64,000 bases of DNA from SZUA-36 sp963801195 (GTDB taxonomy: Bacteria > Pseudomonadota > Gammaproteobacteria > Xanthomonadales > SZUA-36), in NCBI GenBank assembly GCA_963801195.1, contig CAWDDX010000004.1, positions 1 to 64,000 of the forward strand, written 5' to 3'. The notes under the pieces were generated by a model. That model had not been told where the DNA came from and searched no databases. It was given only the letters and a program-made list of their open reading frames with translations. This document shows, in pieces, positions 24,241 to 32,252 of the stretch; position 1 is the first letter of the stretch, and each line of letters opens with the position of its first letter. Made by a program: the position numbers and the translations under genes.

Positions 24241-24813
24241 ATGACTGTAATTTGGGAGAACCATCGAAGCCGTACTCAAAGATCTCGGGTGAAACGTGCA
24301 ATTTTTACCATTGCTTTTTCGCTTGCCTGCCCGGCTGCGCTTTGGGCGGAAGAGGTCGGCCAGATAAATGCGGATTTGGATGGCGAGGCACGCCAATGGT
24401 TCACCATTTCCGTCAAGCAAGGCGAGCGAAAGGCTCTTTCGGCATCGTTCAGAAACGACAATCGGCTGCCTACGCTTTCGTTGCAGGGCCATCCGGAACC
24501 CCGCTACTCGAGCGCCGATGTCCTGTCCGTCACGGCAAGCTGGTTTGGCGCCTATGACCCCGCAAAGTCGCCGGTGTCGGTCGAAATCATCTTTATGCCC
24601 GAAGGCATGAGCAAGCCGTTTTATACCAGTGACCAGGTTGCGGAATCGCCGACCCTGACGGTCGACATGATGGAATGGAGCGATGACACCGGGCGGGCGA
24701 CGGGCAGTTTCTCTGGCAAGATTTGCCTCGTTCCCAAGCTTTATGAGGCTCCCAACCTGGATGATTGCAAGACAGTCTCGGGGACATTCGACACCGCGAT
24801 TCAGGTCAGGTAG
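24241..24813 (+). CDS. Exported protein of unknown function
   Basis: The ATG at 24241 gives a long basic N-region then a signal peptide core (RAIFTIAFSLACPAALWA) with a likely cleavage before EEVG; a GTG nearer the hydrophobic part could also be the start. The mature part of about 150 residues is beta-rich (SVKQGERKALSASF, TLTVDMMEWSDDTGR) and ends in two cysteines CLVPKLYEAPNLDDC that may form a disulfide. No family recognised. GGAGTG lies before the ATG. Confidence 0.72.
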   Translation: MTVIWENHRSRTQRSRVKRAIFTIAFSLACPAALWAEEVGQINADLDGEARQWFTISVKQGERKALSASFRNDNRLPTLSLQGHPEPRYSSADVLSVTASWFGAYDPAKSPVSVEIIFMPEGMSKPFYTSDQVAESPTLTVDMMEWSDDTGRATGSFSGKICLVPKLYEAPNLDDCKTVSGTFDTAIQVR

Positions 24814-25023
24814 ACAGCTTTCCGCCTCTGCACGTATATCAATAAACCTGGAATTTTTCGGAAAATTTTGCGGGGGCATCCACTTCTCGAGGATAGATCG
24901 GTAGACCGGGCTGGATCGGGCATACCCACGACTTTGTCGCAGGCTGAGTTGTGGGTGTCCTCACCATTCCTCTCACCATTCCTAATCGGGTTATGCTCAC
25001 ACCCAACCCAAGGGCACACACAT

Positions 25024-25557
25024 ATGGCTTCAAATTCCAAAATCTGCAAGTTGAAAATCTCCTTGTCCGATATTGATCGAAACCACTACGACTCACTCAA
25101 TTTAACCGTTGCCCAGCACCCTTCGGAAACCACCGAAAGGATGATGGTACGAATATTGGTGTTTTGTATCAACGCCCGGGAAAATCTCGAATTCACCAAG
25201 GGCCTCAGCGCCGTGGATGAACCGGATATCTGGGCCCGGTCACTGGATGATCAATTACTGTTGTGGATCGACGTGGGGGAACCCTCACCCGAGCGCATCA
25301 AGAAGGCAAGCCGCATTGCAAAGGAGGTCAAGGTCTACAGCTTCAATCGAAAATCAACCCCCTGGTGGGAACAGGGGCGGGACAGGTTCGCGCAGCTGAA
25401 GTGCTCCTTTTACCGCTTCGAGTGGCAAAGCATTCAGGCCCTTGCCGCGCTGTACCAGCGCACCATGCAGCTTTCCGTCACCATCACGGGTCATTCTGCC
25501 TATGTCGCAACCGAGCTGGGCGAGTGCGAGGTGTCTTGGGTGCCGTTAGAGGTCTGA
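25024..25557 (+). CDS. yaeQ: YaeQ family protein
   Basis: The ATG at 25024 gives MASNSKICKLKISLSDIDRN, matching the YaeQ start. Further features are ETTERMMVRILVFCINA, the LEFTKGLSAVDEPDIWA segment and LLWIDVGEPSPERIKKA. YaeQ is a small protein with a PD-(D/E)XK nuclease-like fold whose biochemical role is not established; E. coli YaeQ was first noted as a suppressor of RfaH loss. 177 residues, full length. The next gene starts 3 bases after its stop. Confidence 0.92.
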   Translation: MASNSKICKLKISLSDIDRNHYDSLNLTVAQHPSETTERMMVRILVFCINARENLEFTKGLSAVDEPDIWARSLDDQLLLWIDVGEPSPERIKKASRIAKEVKVYSFNRKSTPWWEQGRDRFAQLKCSFYRFEWQSIQALAALYQRTMQLSVTITGHSAYVATELGECEVSWVPLEV

Positions 25558-25560
25558 AAG

Positions 25561-25833
25561 ATGTCTGAGGTTAAGAAACTTCTCAAAAAACACGGACAGC
25601 TTAATCAACTGGACAACGTGAAAGTGGAGAGCCACGTGCAACGGGACAAAGACGACTGGGTCATCAATACGATTATGCTGGAAGGCTATGACGTGCCTTT
25701 CAAATACCGGCGTAAGACGGTTTACAAAAGCCTCAAAGGGGCGCGGGTTAACCTGACGTTTTACCCGCAATCGGAATCAATAGCCGGCATCGTTTTTGAA
25801 GTGATGAATGTCGTGAGAATCCGAAGAGCATAG
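25561..25833 (+). CDS. Conserved 90-residue protein following yaeQ
   Basis: MSEVKKLLKKHGQLNQLDNV starts three bases after the yaeQ stop. The protein is basic and beta-rich, with KDDWVINTIMLEGYDVPFKY and GARVNLTFYPQSE; I do not recognise a family. Being in one operon with yaeQ and having a truncated twin at 19395 shows that it moves as a unit. Intact, ending at 25833. Confidence 0.8.
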   Translation: MSEVKKLLKKHGQLNQLDNVKVESHVQRDKDDWVINTIMLEGYDVPFKYRRKTVYKSLKGARVNLTFYPQSESIAGIVFEVMNVVRIRRA

Positions 25834-25925
25834 TTCAACCAAAGGGGTGGGGCTCTTAACACTGGTTTTATTGAAACACTTGAAGGAAAAGGGTAACGCC
25901 CTACGATTTGTTTACGCCAAGATCT

Positions 25926-26087
25926 TTACATAATCTTGCGACATAAAATGTCACTAATTTCCGAATGCTTTGGAACTGCAGATCTGGAGTCTGTTGCCGG
26001 GTTCCACCACCAGGAATGTTTACTACCTTCACGAACGATTTCACAGCCCTGAGACCGTAAATGTTGTAATAATTTACGCCTCTTCAC
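25926..26087 (-). CDS. hicA: HicA-type toxin with shifted C-terminus
   Basis: A GTG at 26087 overlaps the hicB stop (GTGA). The 53 residues read VKRRKLLQHLRSQGCEIVRE with the catalytic G-x-K-H (GSKHSWW), and PKHSEISDILCRKI at the end, the usual HicA double-stranded RNA-binding fold. HicA normally ends with CKDLGV or similar; here one extra base near 25932 gives RKIM-stop, while the other frame reads CKDLGVN. The loss of six to eight residues may or may not inactivate it; the difference could be a sequencing error. Confidence 0.8.
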   Translation of the reverse strand: MKRRKLLQHLRSQGCEIVREGSKHSWWWNPATDSRSAVPKHSEISDILCRKIM

Positions 26088-26293
26088 GCAGAGATTTGAA
26101 CCTCTTTAAATGTGCTGCCCGCTGCTTTCCTGGCGTCAAGTCGGTTCATTTGAAGCGCTTCTTGCAGAGCAGATTGGAGGTTTTCCAATAACTCCGCCCT
26201 TGTGGTCCCTTGAGAATTCACGCCGCAGATTTCTTCGATCCACCCGATCCAAAAATCGCCATCCCTCTGTATTACTGCCGTATATTTATTCAT
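26084..26293 (-). CDS. hicB: HicB-type antitoxin
   Basis: MNKYTAVIQRDGDFWIGWIE has the HicB partial RNase H fold (Y-x-A-x-I-x-x-D-G-x-F), followed by GVNSQGTTRAELLENLQSAL. It neutralises HicA. The short 69-residue form carries no DNA-binding domain that I can see, so autoregulation may need the complex. hicB stands before hicA and overlaps it. An in-frame ATG nine bases earlier is a second candidate start. Confidence 0.85.
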   Translation of the reverse strand: MNKYTAVIQRDGDFWIGWIEEICGVNSQGTTRAELLENLQSALQEALQMNRLDARKAAGSTFKEVQISA

Positions 26294-26511
26294 GCTGATC
26301 ATGATACTACCAAGATGTACGAATTACTCACCAACGAATATGGTCAATTACTCTATGTTTTGTAGGTGATTTCAACCCAACGCAGACAATGCGGAGACCC
26401 ATATCTCAAAATACAAAAACATGTGGATGTCCTGATTTTTTCTGATTTTTTCTCCAATTGCTTCATTTCAATCCCCTGAAAGTTTTGTTCGCTGTTTACC
26501 AGTATGGCCAG

Positions 26512-26524
26512 GAGTCTGTCGGAT
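26512..26524. repeat. Single end of MITE-like element 3
   Basis: GAGTCTGTCGGAT is the same terminal sequence as at 45725 and 45931 (element 3); only one end is present here. Position 26453-26510 also shares TACCAGTATGGCCAGG with 13338. Confidence 0.5.
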
Positions 26525-26617
26525 CAAGGTTAACCCATGGTGTTTTACAGCCCCGGTATTGGAAGTATCGTATTGATTATCGTGCAGCCGGTTTCGTACT
26601 GAGCCTGGGCGTGCCCA

Positions 26618-27316
26618 TCAGTGCAAGCAGCACTTTTTGAATTTTTTGCCGCTGCCACAAGGGCACGGATCATTGCGCCCGACTTTTGGTTCGCTGTGTA
26701 TGACTGACGCCGCTGGTGCATGGTCTGATCGAAGCGCCAGCCAGTGGGCGTGGATTTCCCTGACATTGGGTGCAATCGCCTTTTGCAGATTCTCGAACTC
26801 CTGCTCATTGCAATGTTCATGCGCATAGAAGCCTTTTTCCTCTGTAAACGCGCCAATGGGTGCAAGCAGAATTTTCATTTTCATGGAATCCAGGTCCCAC
26901 GCCCCGGCTGTCAGTGCTACACCTCGCATATACCCCTCGCACCATTCATCAACGATGGTGTAGGTTTTGCCATCATCACTGTGTTGCTCAAACATGGGTT
27001 CGAAATCTTCGGGTTGTTGCATCAACAAACCGGAAATACTGTTCATATGGCGCATTAATAAAGACATTACCTGTTGAATTTCGTGTCCATCCTTCCAGTC
27101 CGGTGGGAAATCAGCCCATACATGTGGTACCCATTGGGATGGGGGTACCATTACCGGGCCGCTCACGATGGCGGTCATGAGGCCATCGAGTTCGGATATG
27201 CCCAGGACACCCTCATCTTTGCCTTCGCAATCGGCGTCATCATCGATTCGGTCAAGCAGGAATTGATCCAGCCAGTGCAGTTCATCTTCATTCAGTGGTT
27301 CAAAAATATCTTTCAT
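26618..27316 (-). CDS. YecA/UPF0149 family protein with SEC-C tail
   Basis: The first 190 residues are of the UPF0149/YecA type (LGISELDGLMTAIVSGPVMV, PPSQWVPHVW, EWCEGYMRGVAL). The C-terminal 20 residues form a SEC-C zinc knuckle GRNDPCPCGSGKKFKKCC. YecA-type proteins are small helical proteins, the SEC-C tail resembling that of SecA; ribosome contact has been reported for some. 232 residues, intact. It has no partner gene; the next minus-strand gene upstream starts at 28392. Confidence 0.9.
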   Translation of the reverse strand: MKDIFEPLNEDELHWLDQFLLDRIDDDADCEGKDEGVLGISELDGLMTAIVSGPVMVPPSQWVPHVWADFPPDWKDGHEIQQVMSLLMRHMNSISGLLMQQPEDFEPMFEQHSDDGKTYTIVDEWCEGYMRGVALTAGAWDLDSMKMKILLAPIGAFTEEKGFYAHEHCNEQEFENLQKAIAPNVREIHAHWLALRSDHAPAASVIHSEPKVGRNDPCPCGSGKKFKKCCLH

Positions 27317-27432
27317 CGTTTTTTGAGCTCGTCAGTACCATGTTGCTTGGTTGGCGCTTTCAGCGTTCGATCGCTGCAATCCCTGCTATCGAAATATGAG
27401 CTTTGCAGACGCCACGAAAAGACAAGGGTAAA

Positions 27433-28392
27433 TCACCTTCTCTGATAATTCGCCAAAAATATCCCCGAAACAATCAACACCCCGCTCGCCAGGTGCAACA
27501 GGCCGATATGTTCCCCCAGAAAATACCAGGCCATCACGCCGCTGAAAATCGGCAGGGTGTAATAGACCATGCCGGTTTTTGATACGCCGATCAGCAGGAT
27601 GGACTGGTTCCATAATACGAATGAAAACAGCGATGCGAATACGCCCAGATAGAGTATCGAATAAATGGCGCCGGCGTCAAAATGAGACGGGCCGATTACG
27701 GCAACTTCCCAGGCCAGGAACGGCATCAGGAAGATGAGTCCCAATATGAATGTGCTCAGCTGAAATGCCCGGATACCCAGTTGGGATGGTTTTTTGATGA
27801 CCAGGATGCTGTAGATCGCAAAAATCATCGCGCCGGTCAGCATCCACACATCACCGATCGAAAAAGTCAGGTTTAAGAGTCTTGATGGCTGGCCGCGGGT
27901 AATGAGTGCGATGACGCCGGTCGCGACCAGGAGGATCCCCGCGGCCTTGTATAACGTCAGTGGTTCGGCGTAAAAAATACGTGCAAAAATAATCATGAAG
28001 ATGGGTGAGGTGATCGAGATCAACGCCAGGTTTAATGCGCCGGTGGTGTGTCCCCCCATGTATAGCAAGGTATTGAACAAGGTGACGCCGGTAAAGGCGG
28101 TGATGGAAAGATATGCCAGGTTTTCTCTTACCGTGGCCCATTGCCTGATCAGCGATTTGATCGCGAACGGAAAAAGCGCCAGCACCGCGACCAGCCAGCG
28201 CCCAAAGGCGAGGCTGACAGGCGCGACAGTGTCATTGAGTTCACGCGCGATGATGAAATTGCCGGACCAGAACAGCGTTGCGGCCAGTGCGCAAAGATAA
28301 CCTGCCAGTAGTGGCTTTGATGGGTTTTGGTTCACTTTTTTGCTGCCAGTTTTACCCGGTTCAGGCCTCTGCATCAGGCGGCTCAATCGCAA
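27433..28392 (-). CDS. EamA/DMT family transporter
   Basis: Ten predicted membrane segments in two EamA repeats (ATLFWSGNFIIARELNDTVA at the start of the first; SKTGMVYYTLPIFSGVMAWY in the second). Such proteins export small metabolites, such as amino acids, across the inner membrane. Length 319 residues is usual, with an N-terminal extension of about 18 residues that may be an over-long start (a GTG at VNQNPSK is an alternative). Ends naturally at FLANYQRR. Divergent or unrelated neighbours on both sides. Confidence 0.88.
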   Translation of the reverse strand: MRLSRLMQRPEPGKTGSKKVNQNPSKPLLAGYLCALAATLFWSGNFIIARELNDTVAPVSLAFGRWLVAVLALFPFAIKSLIRQWATVRENLAYLSITAFTGVTLFNTLLYMGGHTTGALNLALISITSPIFMIIFARIFYAEPLTLYKAAGILLVATGVIALITRGQPSRLLNLTFSIGDVWMLTGAMIFAIYSILVIKKPSQLGIRAFQLSTFILGLIFLMPFLAWEVAVIGPSHFDAGAIYSILYLGVFASLFSFVLWNQSILLIGVSKTGMVYYTLPIFSGVMAWYFLGEHIGLLHLASGVLIVSGIFLANYQRR

Positions 28393-28415
28393 GCGGGCCG
28401 CTCGGGCCCGTCAGT

Positions 28416-29102
28416 TTATTCAGCAGGGAGATCACTTGCAGAGCCTGTGAGCCAAAGCTTTGGCTGCGCCAATACGCGCTGGATGAATGCATTGCCGGCT
28501 GCGATGCGTTTTCGCAATTCAGCCGGTGCATAGACGGTAGGGTTTATGGGACGCCCCAGTTTGGAGGTGACTTGCTCCAGCTCAGCGAATACATCGGCGC
28601 AGGTCAACGTGTCGCTGACCAGCAACAGGTCTATATCACTGCTTGCGGTGTTCGAGGCCTTGGCCACCGAGCCATAAATAAAGGCCATTTGTATCTGCTC
28701 GATAAGCGGCTGGAGTGCCAGGTTGATCGGGTCGAGCAAGCCAACCGTCTTTTGCACCAGCCCACAAAGCTCCGCATAAATCGGTGCATCGGGGTTGGCC
28801 TGGTAGTGCTTTTGTGTACCCAGCCGTTTAACTGTCACCAAACCACTACGCTCCAGCCGCGCCAACTCGCGCTGGACGGCGCCTGACCCGCCGCCTGATT
28901 TTTCAATCAGTTCCGTGGCATAAAAACTGCGATCCGGCTGGCCATAGATGTAGGCCAACACCCGCTGCTGCGAGGTTGAAAACAACGCATCGATCATACT
29001 GATCGATTGCTGACGCGCGGGAGTGGTAGCTTGTATACCCATATTGGGCATATTAATACCCAAATTGGGTATGTACAAGATTTGCTGATCATTGGCAGGC
29101 AT
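28416..29102 (-). CDS. Winged-helix plus nucleotidyltransferase regulator
   Basis: From MIDALFSTSQQRVLAYIYGQ to about residue 95 of the short form lies a winged-helix DNA-binding domain (ATELIEKSGGGSGAVQREL). The second part has the nucleotidyltransferase signature FIYGSVAKASNTASSDIDLL. This family acts as a sensor-regulator, its ligand unknown. Two candidate starts exist: 29102 with a weak GGGAAAG site, and 28997. The paired palindromes at 29035-29072 lie inside the coding region for the first start, so 28997 is the more likely start if the palindromes are operators. Both readings share the same end. Confidence 0.82.
   Translation of the reverse strand: MPANDQQILYIPNLGINMPNMGIQATTPARQQSISMIDALFSTSQQRVLAYIYGQPDRSFYATELIEKSGGGSGAVQRELARLERSGLVTVKRLGTQKHYQANPDAPIYAELCGLVQKTVGLLDPINLALQPLIEQIQMAFIYGSVAKASNTASSDIDLLLVSDTLTCADVFAELEQVTSKLGRPINPTVYAPAELRKRIAAGNAFIQRVLAQPKLWLTGSASDLPAE
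29035..29072. promoter_or_regulatory. Paired operator-like palindromes
   Basis: ATACCCATATTGGGCAT (29035-29051) and ATACCCAAATTGGGTAT (29056-29072) share the half-site ATACCCA/TGGGTAT, with centres 21 bases apart, two helical turns. The second is perfect. This fits autoregulation by the adjacent winged-helix protein. Confidence 0.7.
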
Positions 29103-29302
29103 CGCTTTCCCACGTTACAAACGTCACCAAATTCAAGTTTTGAGTTACCGTTTTGCTGTGAAGTTGTCAATTAAGGGCAACAGCATCGCGACCAGCTTTG
29201 CTGATCCCTGCTGCAGATATACCGGTTCAGACAGCGGACACTCACCAGGACACCCGTTAGAATGATGTGGTAAATCAAATTGCCATCATCATGGGGAATC
29301 AC

Positions 29303-30109
29303 ATGCAAGTTACCGATCAGGATCGCGACCACCGCATGGCCCTGGTGACCGGTGCGACGGGTGCGATAGGCAAGGCCATCGCGCTGGAAATCGCTCAACA
29401 GCCTGGGCACCGGCTCGTGCTTTTGTGCCGCGACCCGCACAAGGCCGAAAAAGCGGTGGGCGAAATTATCGGGCACTCGGGTAACCGGCGCGTGAGCTTC
29501 GAGATCGTGGATGTTTCCAGCAAGGAATCGGTTGAAGCTGTCGCCCGCCGCCTGCAAGGCCCGGTCCACGTGCTGGTGAACAACGCCGCGGCAACGTCGC
29601 GTCACCGCCAGCAAACAACCGCGGGTATCGAGCTGCAGTTCGCAACCAACGTGCTGGGCTACTTCTGGATGATCCGGGCTTTTGCCGAACAGCTCAGGGC
29701 CGGCTCACCCGCCAGGGTGGTCAACGTTGCCAGCTACTGGGCCGGGGACCTGGAGCTCGATGACCTGGAGTTCAAAAGCCGTCCCTACAACAACAATACC
29801 GCCTACCGCCAGTCGAAGCAGGCCGACCGCATGCTCACGGTGGCGTTTGCCCGGCGTCTGCGTGAGCACGCTGTAGCGGTCAATGCCTGCCACCCCGGTG
29901 ATGTCAGTTCCAGCCTGAGTAACAACCTCGGCTTTGGCGGCCACGAAAGCCCCCGTGATGGGGCCCGGACCCCCGCATGGCTGGCTGTCGATGAAATCGG
30001 GCAACGTGAATCGGGCCAGTATTTTGAACACATGCAAATGCGGCGCTGCCGGTTTGGTGAAGACAGCGAAAGGGTGGAAGCGCTTTACCAGGCCTGCATG
30101 GCCTATTGA
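29303..30109 (+). CDS. Short-chain dehydrogenase/reductase
   Basis: The ATG at 29303 follows GGGGA. The protein has the SDR nucleotide motif TGATGAIGKA (about residue 18), the NNAA motif and the catalytic AYRQSK tyrosine-lysine (about 165-170), with an extended retinol-dehydrogenase-like tail (EALYQACMAY). Likely NADP-dependent reduction of a carbonyl substrate; the substrate is unknown. 268 residues, full length. The upstream CAGGACACCCGTTAG matches the recurring GGGTGTCC motif. Confidence 0.88.
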   Translation: MQVTDQDRDHRMALVTGATGAIGKAIALEIAQQPGHRLVLLCRDPHKAEKAVGEIIGHSGNRRVSFEIVDVSSKESVEAVARRLQGPVHVLVNNAAATSRHRQQTTAGIELQFATNVLGYFWMIRAFAEQLRAGSPARVVNVASYWAGDLELDDLEFKSRPYNNNTAYRQSKQADRMLTVAFARRLREHAVAVNACHPGDVSSSLSNNLGFGGHESPRDGARTPAWLAVDEIGQRESGQYFEHMQMRRCRFGEDSERVEALYQACMAY

Positions 30110-30221
30110 TATCTGGATGTTTGGGTTGCCCCCTTTTATTTGAAAACGACGGGGATTGTTGTAGTAACTGCTGTAGGAATATGATGTACCCGACCTTTTT
30201 TCAGGACAGGAAAATTTAATT

Positions 30222-30623
30222 ATGTATGAATCATCGATGGAGTTGACGATGCTGATGTGGGCATCGGTGTTGTACGTCGTACAAATAATGGCAGCGGCAC
30301 TGGCGGCCGAGATTCAAAATGGACTGGCCTGGGGTCTCGGCAATCGTGAAGTCGTTCCCGCAGTAAAAGGCTGGGGCGGTCGGGCAAAACGTGCGCATGT
30401 GAATATGTCGGAGAGCCTGCTGCCATTTGCCTGCCTGGTGTTGATTGCCTACAGCCTGGGCCGAACGGGCGAGTTCAGCGTCCTGGGCGCAGAGATCTTT
30501 TTGCTCAGTCGTCTGGCCTACGCGGCCTTGTATATTGCCGGTGTAAAAGTTCTGCGCTCCCTGGCCTATTTTGGTGGTATGGCAGGGATGGCATTGATTA
30601 TCGCGCAACTGTTTACCGGCTAG
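30222..30623 (+). CDS. MAPEG family membrane protein
   Basis: Four predicted membrane helices in 133 residues; AAALAAEIQNGLAWGLGNRE and WGGRAKRAHVNMSESLLPFA are the typical MAPEG signature (R-x-x-R-A-x-x-N-x-x-E). The family includes microsomal glutathione transferases and, in bacteria, many of unknown substrate. The ATG at 30222 has a weak site (CAGGAAAATTTA). Solitary gene. Confidence 0.9.
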   Translation: MYESSMELTMLMWASVLYVVQIMAAALAAEIQNGLAWGLGNREVVPAVKGWGGRAKRAHVNMSESLLPFACLVLIAYSLGRTGEFSVLGAEIFLLSRLAYAALYIAGVKVLRSLAYFGGMAGMALIIAQLFTG

Positions 30624-30822
30624 GTCCGGGAATTTAAAAAAGAATAAAAATGGACACCCACAACGAAGGCTAAAACGACAGCCCACAACGACAGCCCACA
30701 ACAACAGGTTGAGCAAAAGCAGGATAGTGACCCGCTTGTGGCTTTGTCGGTCACCGTCAATGGCATCGCCGGCGGAATACGAAACCCGGGTTAAGCAAAG
30801 CGGGCCTGCATACAAAATTATG

Positions 30823-30850
30823 TTGTAAGTGGCGTGCGAAATGCTATACT
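30823..30850 (+). promoter_or_regulatory. Promoter of the structured leader
   Basis: TTGTAA (30823-30828) and TATACT (30845-30850) are 16 bases apart, with transcription expected to start near 30857. The next gene in this direction is at 31166, leaving a 300-base leader. Confidence 0.6.
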
Positions 30851-31095
30851 TTAAGTGATCTGTATTTATATAGATTGGTCTTAAGGGGATCACATTTAGT
30901 CTACATATGCAGATCGCAATAGGCTTGGCGCGGGCATGATGATTGTCCGGTGCAAAGCAGTTAGAGCCATGGAGGCACTTCCTGGCCGCGCTGCGGCATT
31001 AACGACAGGAAGTACAGGATAGACAGGGATAGGACACGTCAAACTGCAACCAGCCACGTGCTGGTGCTCCGGTTGCAACCCATACTGTACCCGCC
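30851..31095 (+). ncRNA. Candidate structured RNA or long leader
   Basis: The 300-base stretch from the promoter to the 31166 gene has no supported protein. Clean stems lie in it: ACTTCCTG/CAGGAAGT (30977-30984 with 31006-31013) enclosing GCCGC-GCT-GCGGC (30985-30997); GTACAG/CTGTAC (31012-31017 with 31085-31090) enclosing TGCAACC/GGTTGCA (31045-31051 with 31071-31077). Nothing here matches an RNA family known to me. Could be a riboswitch-like leader or an independent small RNA. Confidence 0.4.
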
Positions 31096-31165
31096 ATAGG
31101 GGAAAGTAACACCGTACTTGTGCGCTGCAACGGCAGCAAATGCGGTTAGTAAAGGGGAAATTCTG

Positions 31166-31591
31166 ATGTTGTTTTATGCAATTATTGTTGTTGCCTGCCT
31201 GTTTACGGCAGTTGTAATTTCACGCTTGTATCGTTTAGTTTCCGGTGTCGCCGGGTCGTTTCGTGTGACTGCTGGTGAACGCTCAAAAAACCTGCCCGCC
31301 GCTCATCTAAACAGCCAGGCTGCGGCTACAATTAATAGTGGCGCCTGGACGCGCCGGGTTGACACGCTGGCTGCAATGCCGATGGAAACCGGGCAAAACA
31401 CCGGCAGGAGCAGATCCTATTTCGGTACGCGTGAGAGATACGCGCCGCCGCTGGAGGCGAAGGTCCGCTTGAAAAGTTCCGAGTGGCTCAATCGTGAAGA
31501 CCGGCAGACCGGAAACCAAAGCAGTTACAAAATTAGGCGCAGGTCACAAGACGAGCTCAACAGGGTCAGCAAACCCAAAATCTGGGCATAG
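31166..31591 (+). CDS. Small single-pass membrane protein
   Basis: The ATG at 31166 follows AAAGGGGAAA. MLFYAIIVVACLFTAVVISR is one membrane segment; the remaining 120 residues are basic, hydrophilic and probably disordered (SYKIRRRSQDELNRVSKPKI at the end). No domain recognised. It lies downstream of the candidate structured leader, which may control it. Confidence 0.65.
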   Translation: MLFYAIIVVACLFTAVVISRLYRLVSGVAGSFRVTAGERSKNLPAAHLNSQAAATINSGAWTRRVDTLAAMPMETGQNTGRSRSYFGTRERYAPPLEAKVRLKSSEWLNREDRQTGNQSSYKIRRRSQDELNRVSKPKIWA

Positions 31592-31605
31592 CTCAAATAA
31601 CGGTC

Positions 31606-31627
31606 GTGCACCCTTTCGGGGGTGCAC
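31606..31627 (+). terminator. Hairpin after the small membrane protein gene
   Basis: GTGCACCC (31606-31613) pairs with GGGTGCAC (31620-31627). No strong T run follows, so termination would be weak or Rho-assisted. Confidence 0.5.
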
Positions 31628-31772
31628 TGCTGAAATATTGTTTTGTGTATTTCAGAAATTGCCTGTTTGCAGATTCTGACACGCTCCAATGGAGAAGCCG
31701 CATCGGACCTGTAAATTGCGGCCATAAAAAACGCAACCGCCAAGCTATGGCGGGGATGACCGCCGGGCGGTT

Positions 31773-32084
31773 TTGATTCATGAACGGTTTCTGCGCGAAG
31801 TCCAGGTTGACAGCCGCCAGCGTCTCAAAATTCTCCCCTCGATTTTTCCAATGCATACGTTTTGCCGGGGTGACTGGCATCGCGACCACACGGTGGGGCC
31901 TGTATTGGCCGATAACATCTCACCGACCGGTTGGATACACCAAGGGGGCATGATGTTTGGCACGCATCACGATGCGCCGGTGGCCTTTCCCGACAGCATG
32001 AGGGTGCTTGATGCCACCGTCACCCGGCGGACCCGTTCGGGCGACATCCCGGGTCGCTTGACCCTGAAACCCCCGATACGCTGA
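31773..32084 (+). pseudogene. YtcJ-like amidohydrolase fragment
   Basis: The frame holds RLKILPSIFPMHTF, DHTVGPVLADNISPTGWIH and FGTHHDAPVAFPDSMRVLD, with VTRRTRSGDIPG, all typical of the C-terminal part of metal-dependent amidohydrolases of the YtcJ type. It has neither the N-terminal metal-site region nor the C-terminal sheet, and the reading frame departs from the family after GDIPG. A stem AACCGCC/GGCGGTT lies just upstream at 31738-31774. The space 32085-32252 shows nothing else. Confidence 0.65.
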
Positions 32085-32252
32085 AGGTGTTGATGTCCCG
32101 AAAAGAAGGGGGGCGAATACATGGGTTGAGAATAACCCGGTATTGGTTTTTGTTTTTTCGCCACCATTAATGAGTGGCGAATTCCAGGCTGGTACGCGGT
32201 GGCGGCGCTTGCCGCTTAATCAACACACAAGAGTCAGGACAACAGCTAATCC

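Noticed and set aside
4437..31000. Integron cassette array
   Set aside because: Small mixed genes and repeats suggested it, but no attC-like sites, integrase or uniform gene orientation were found.
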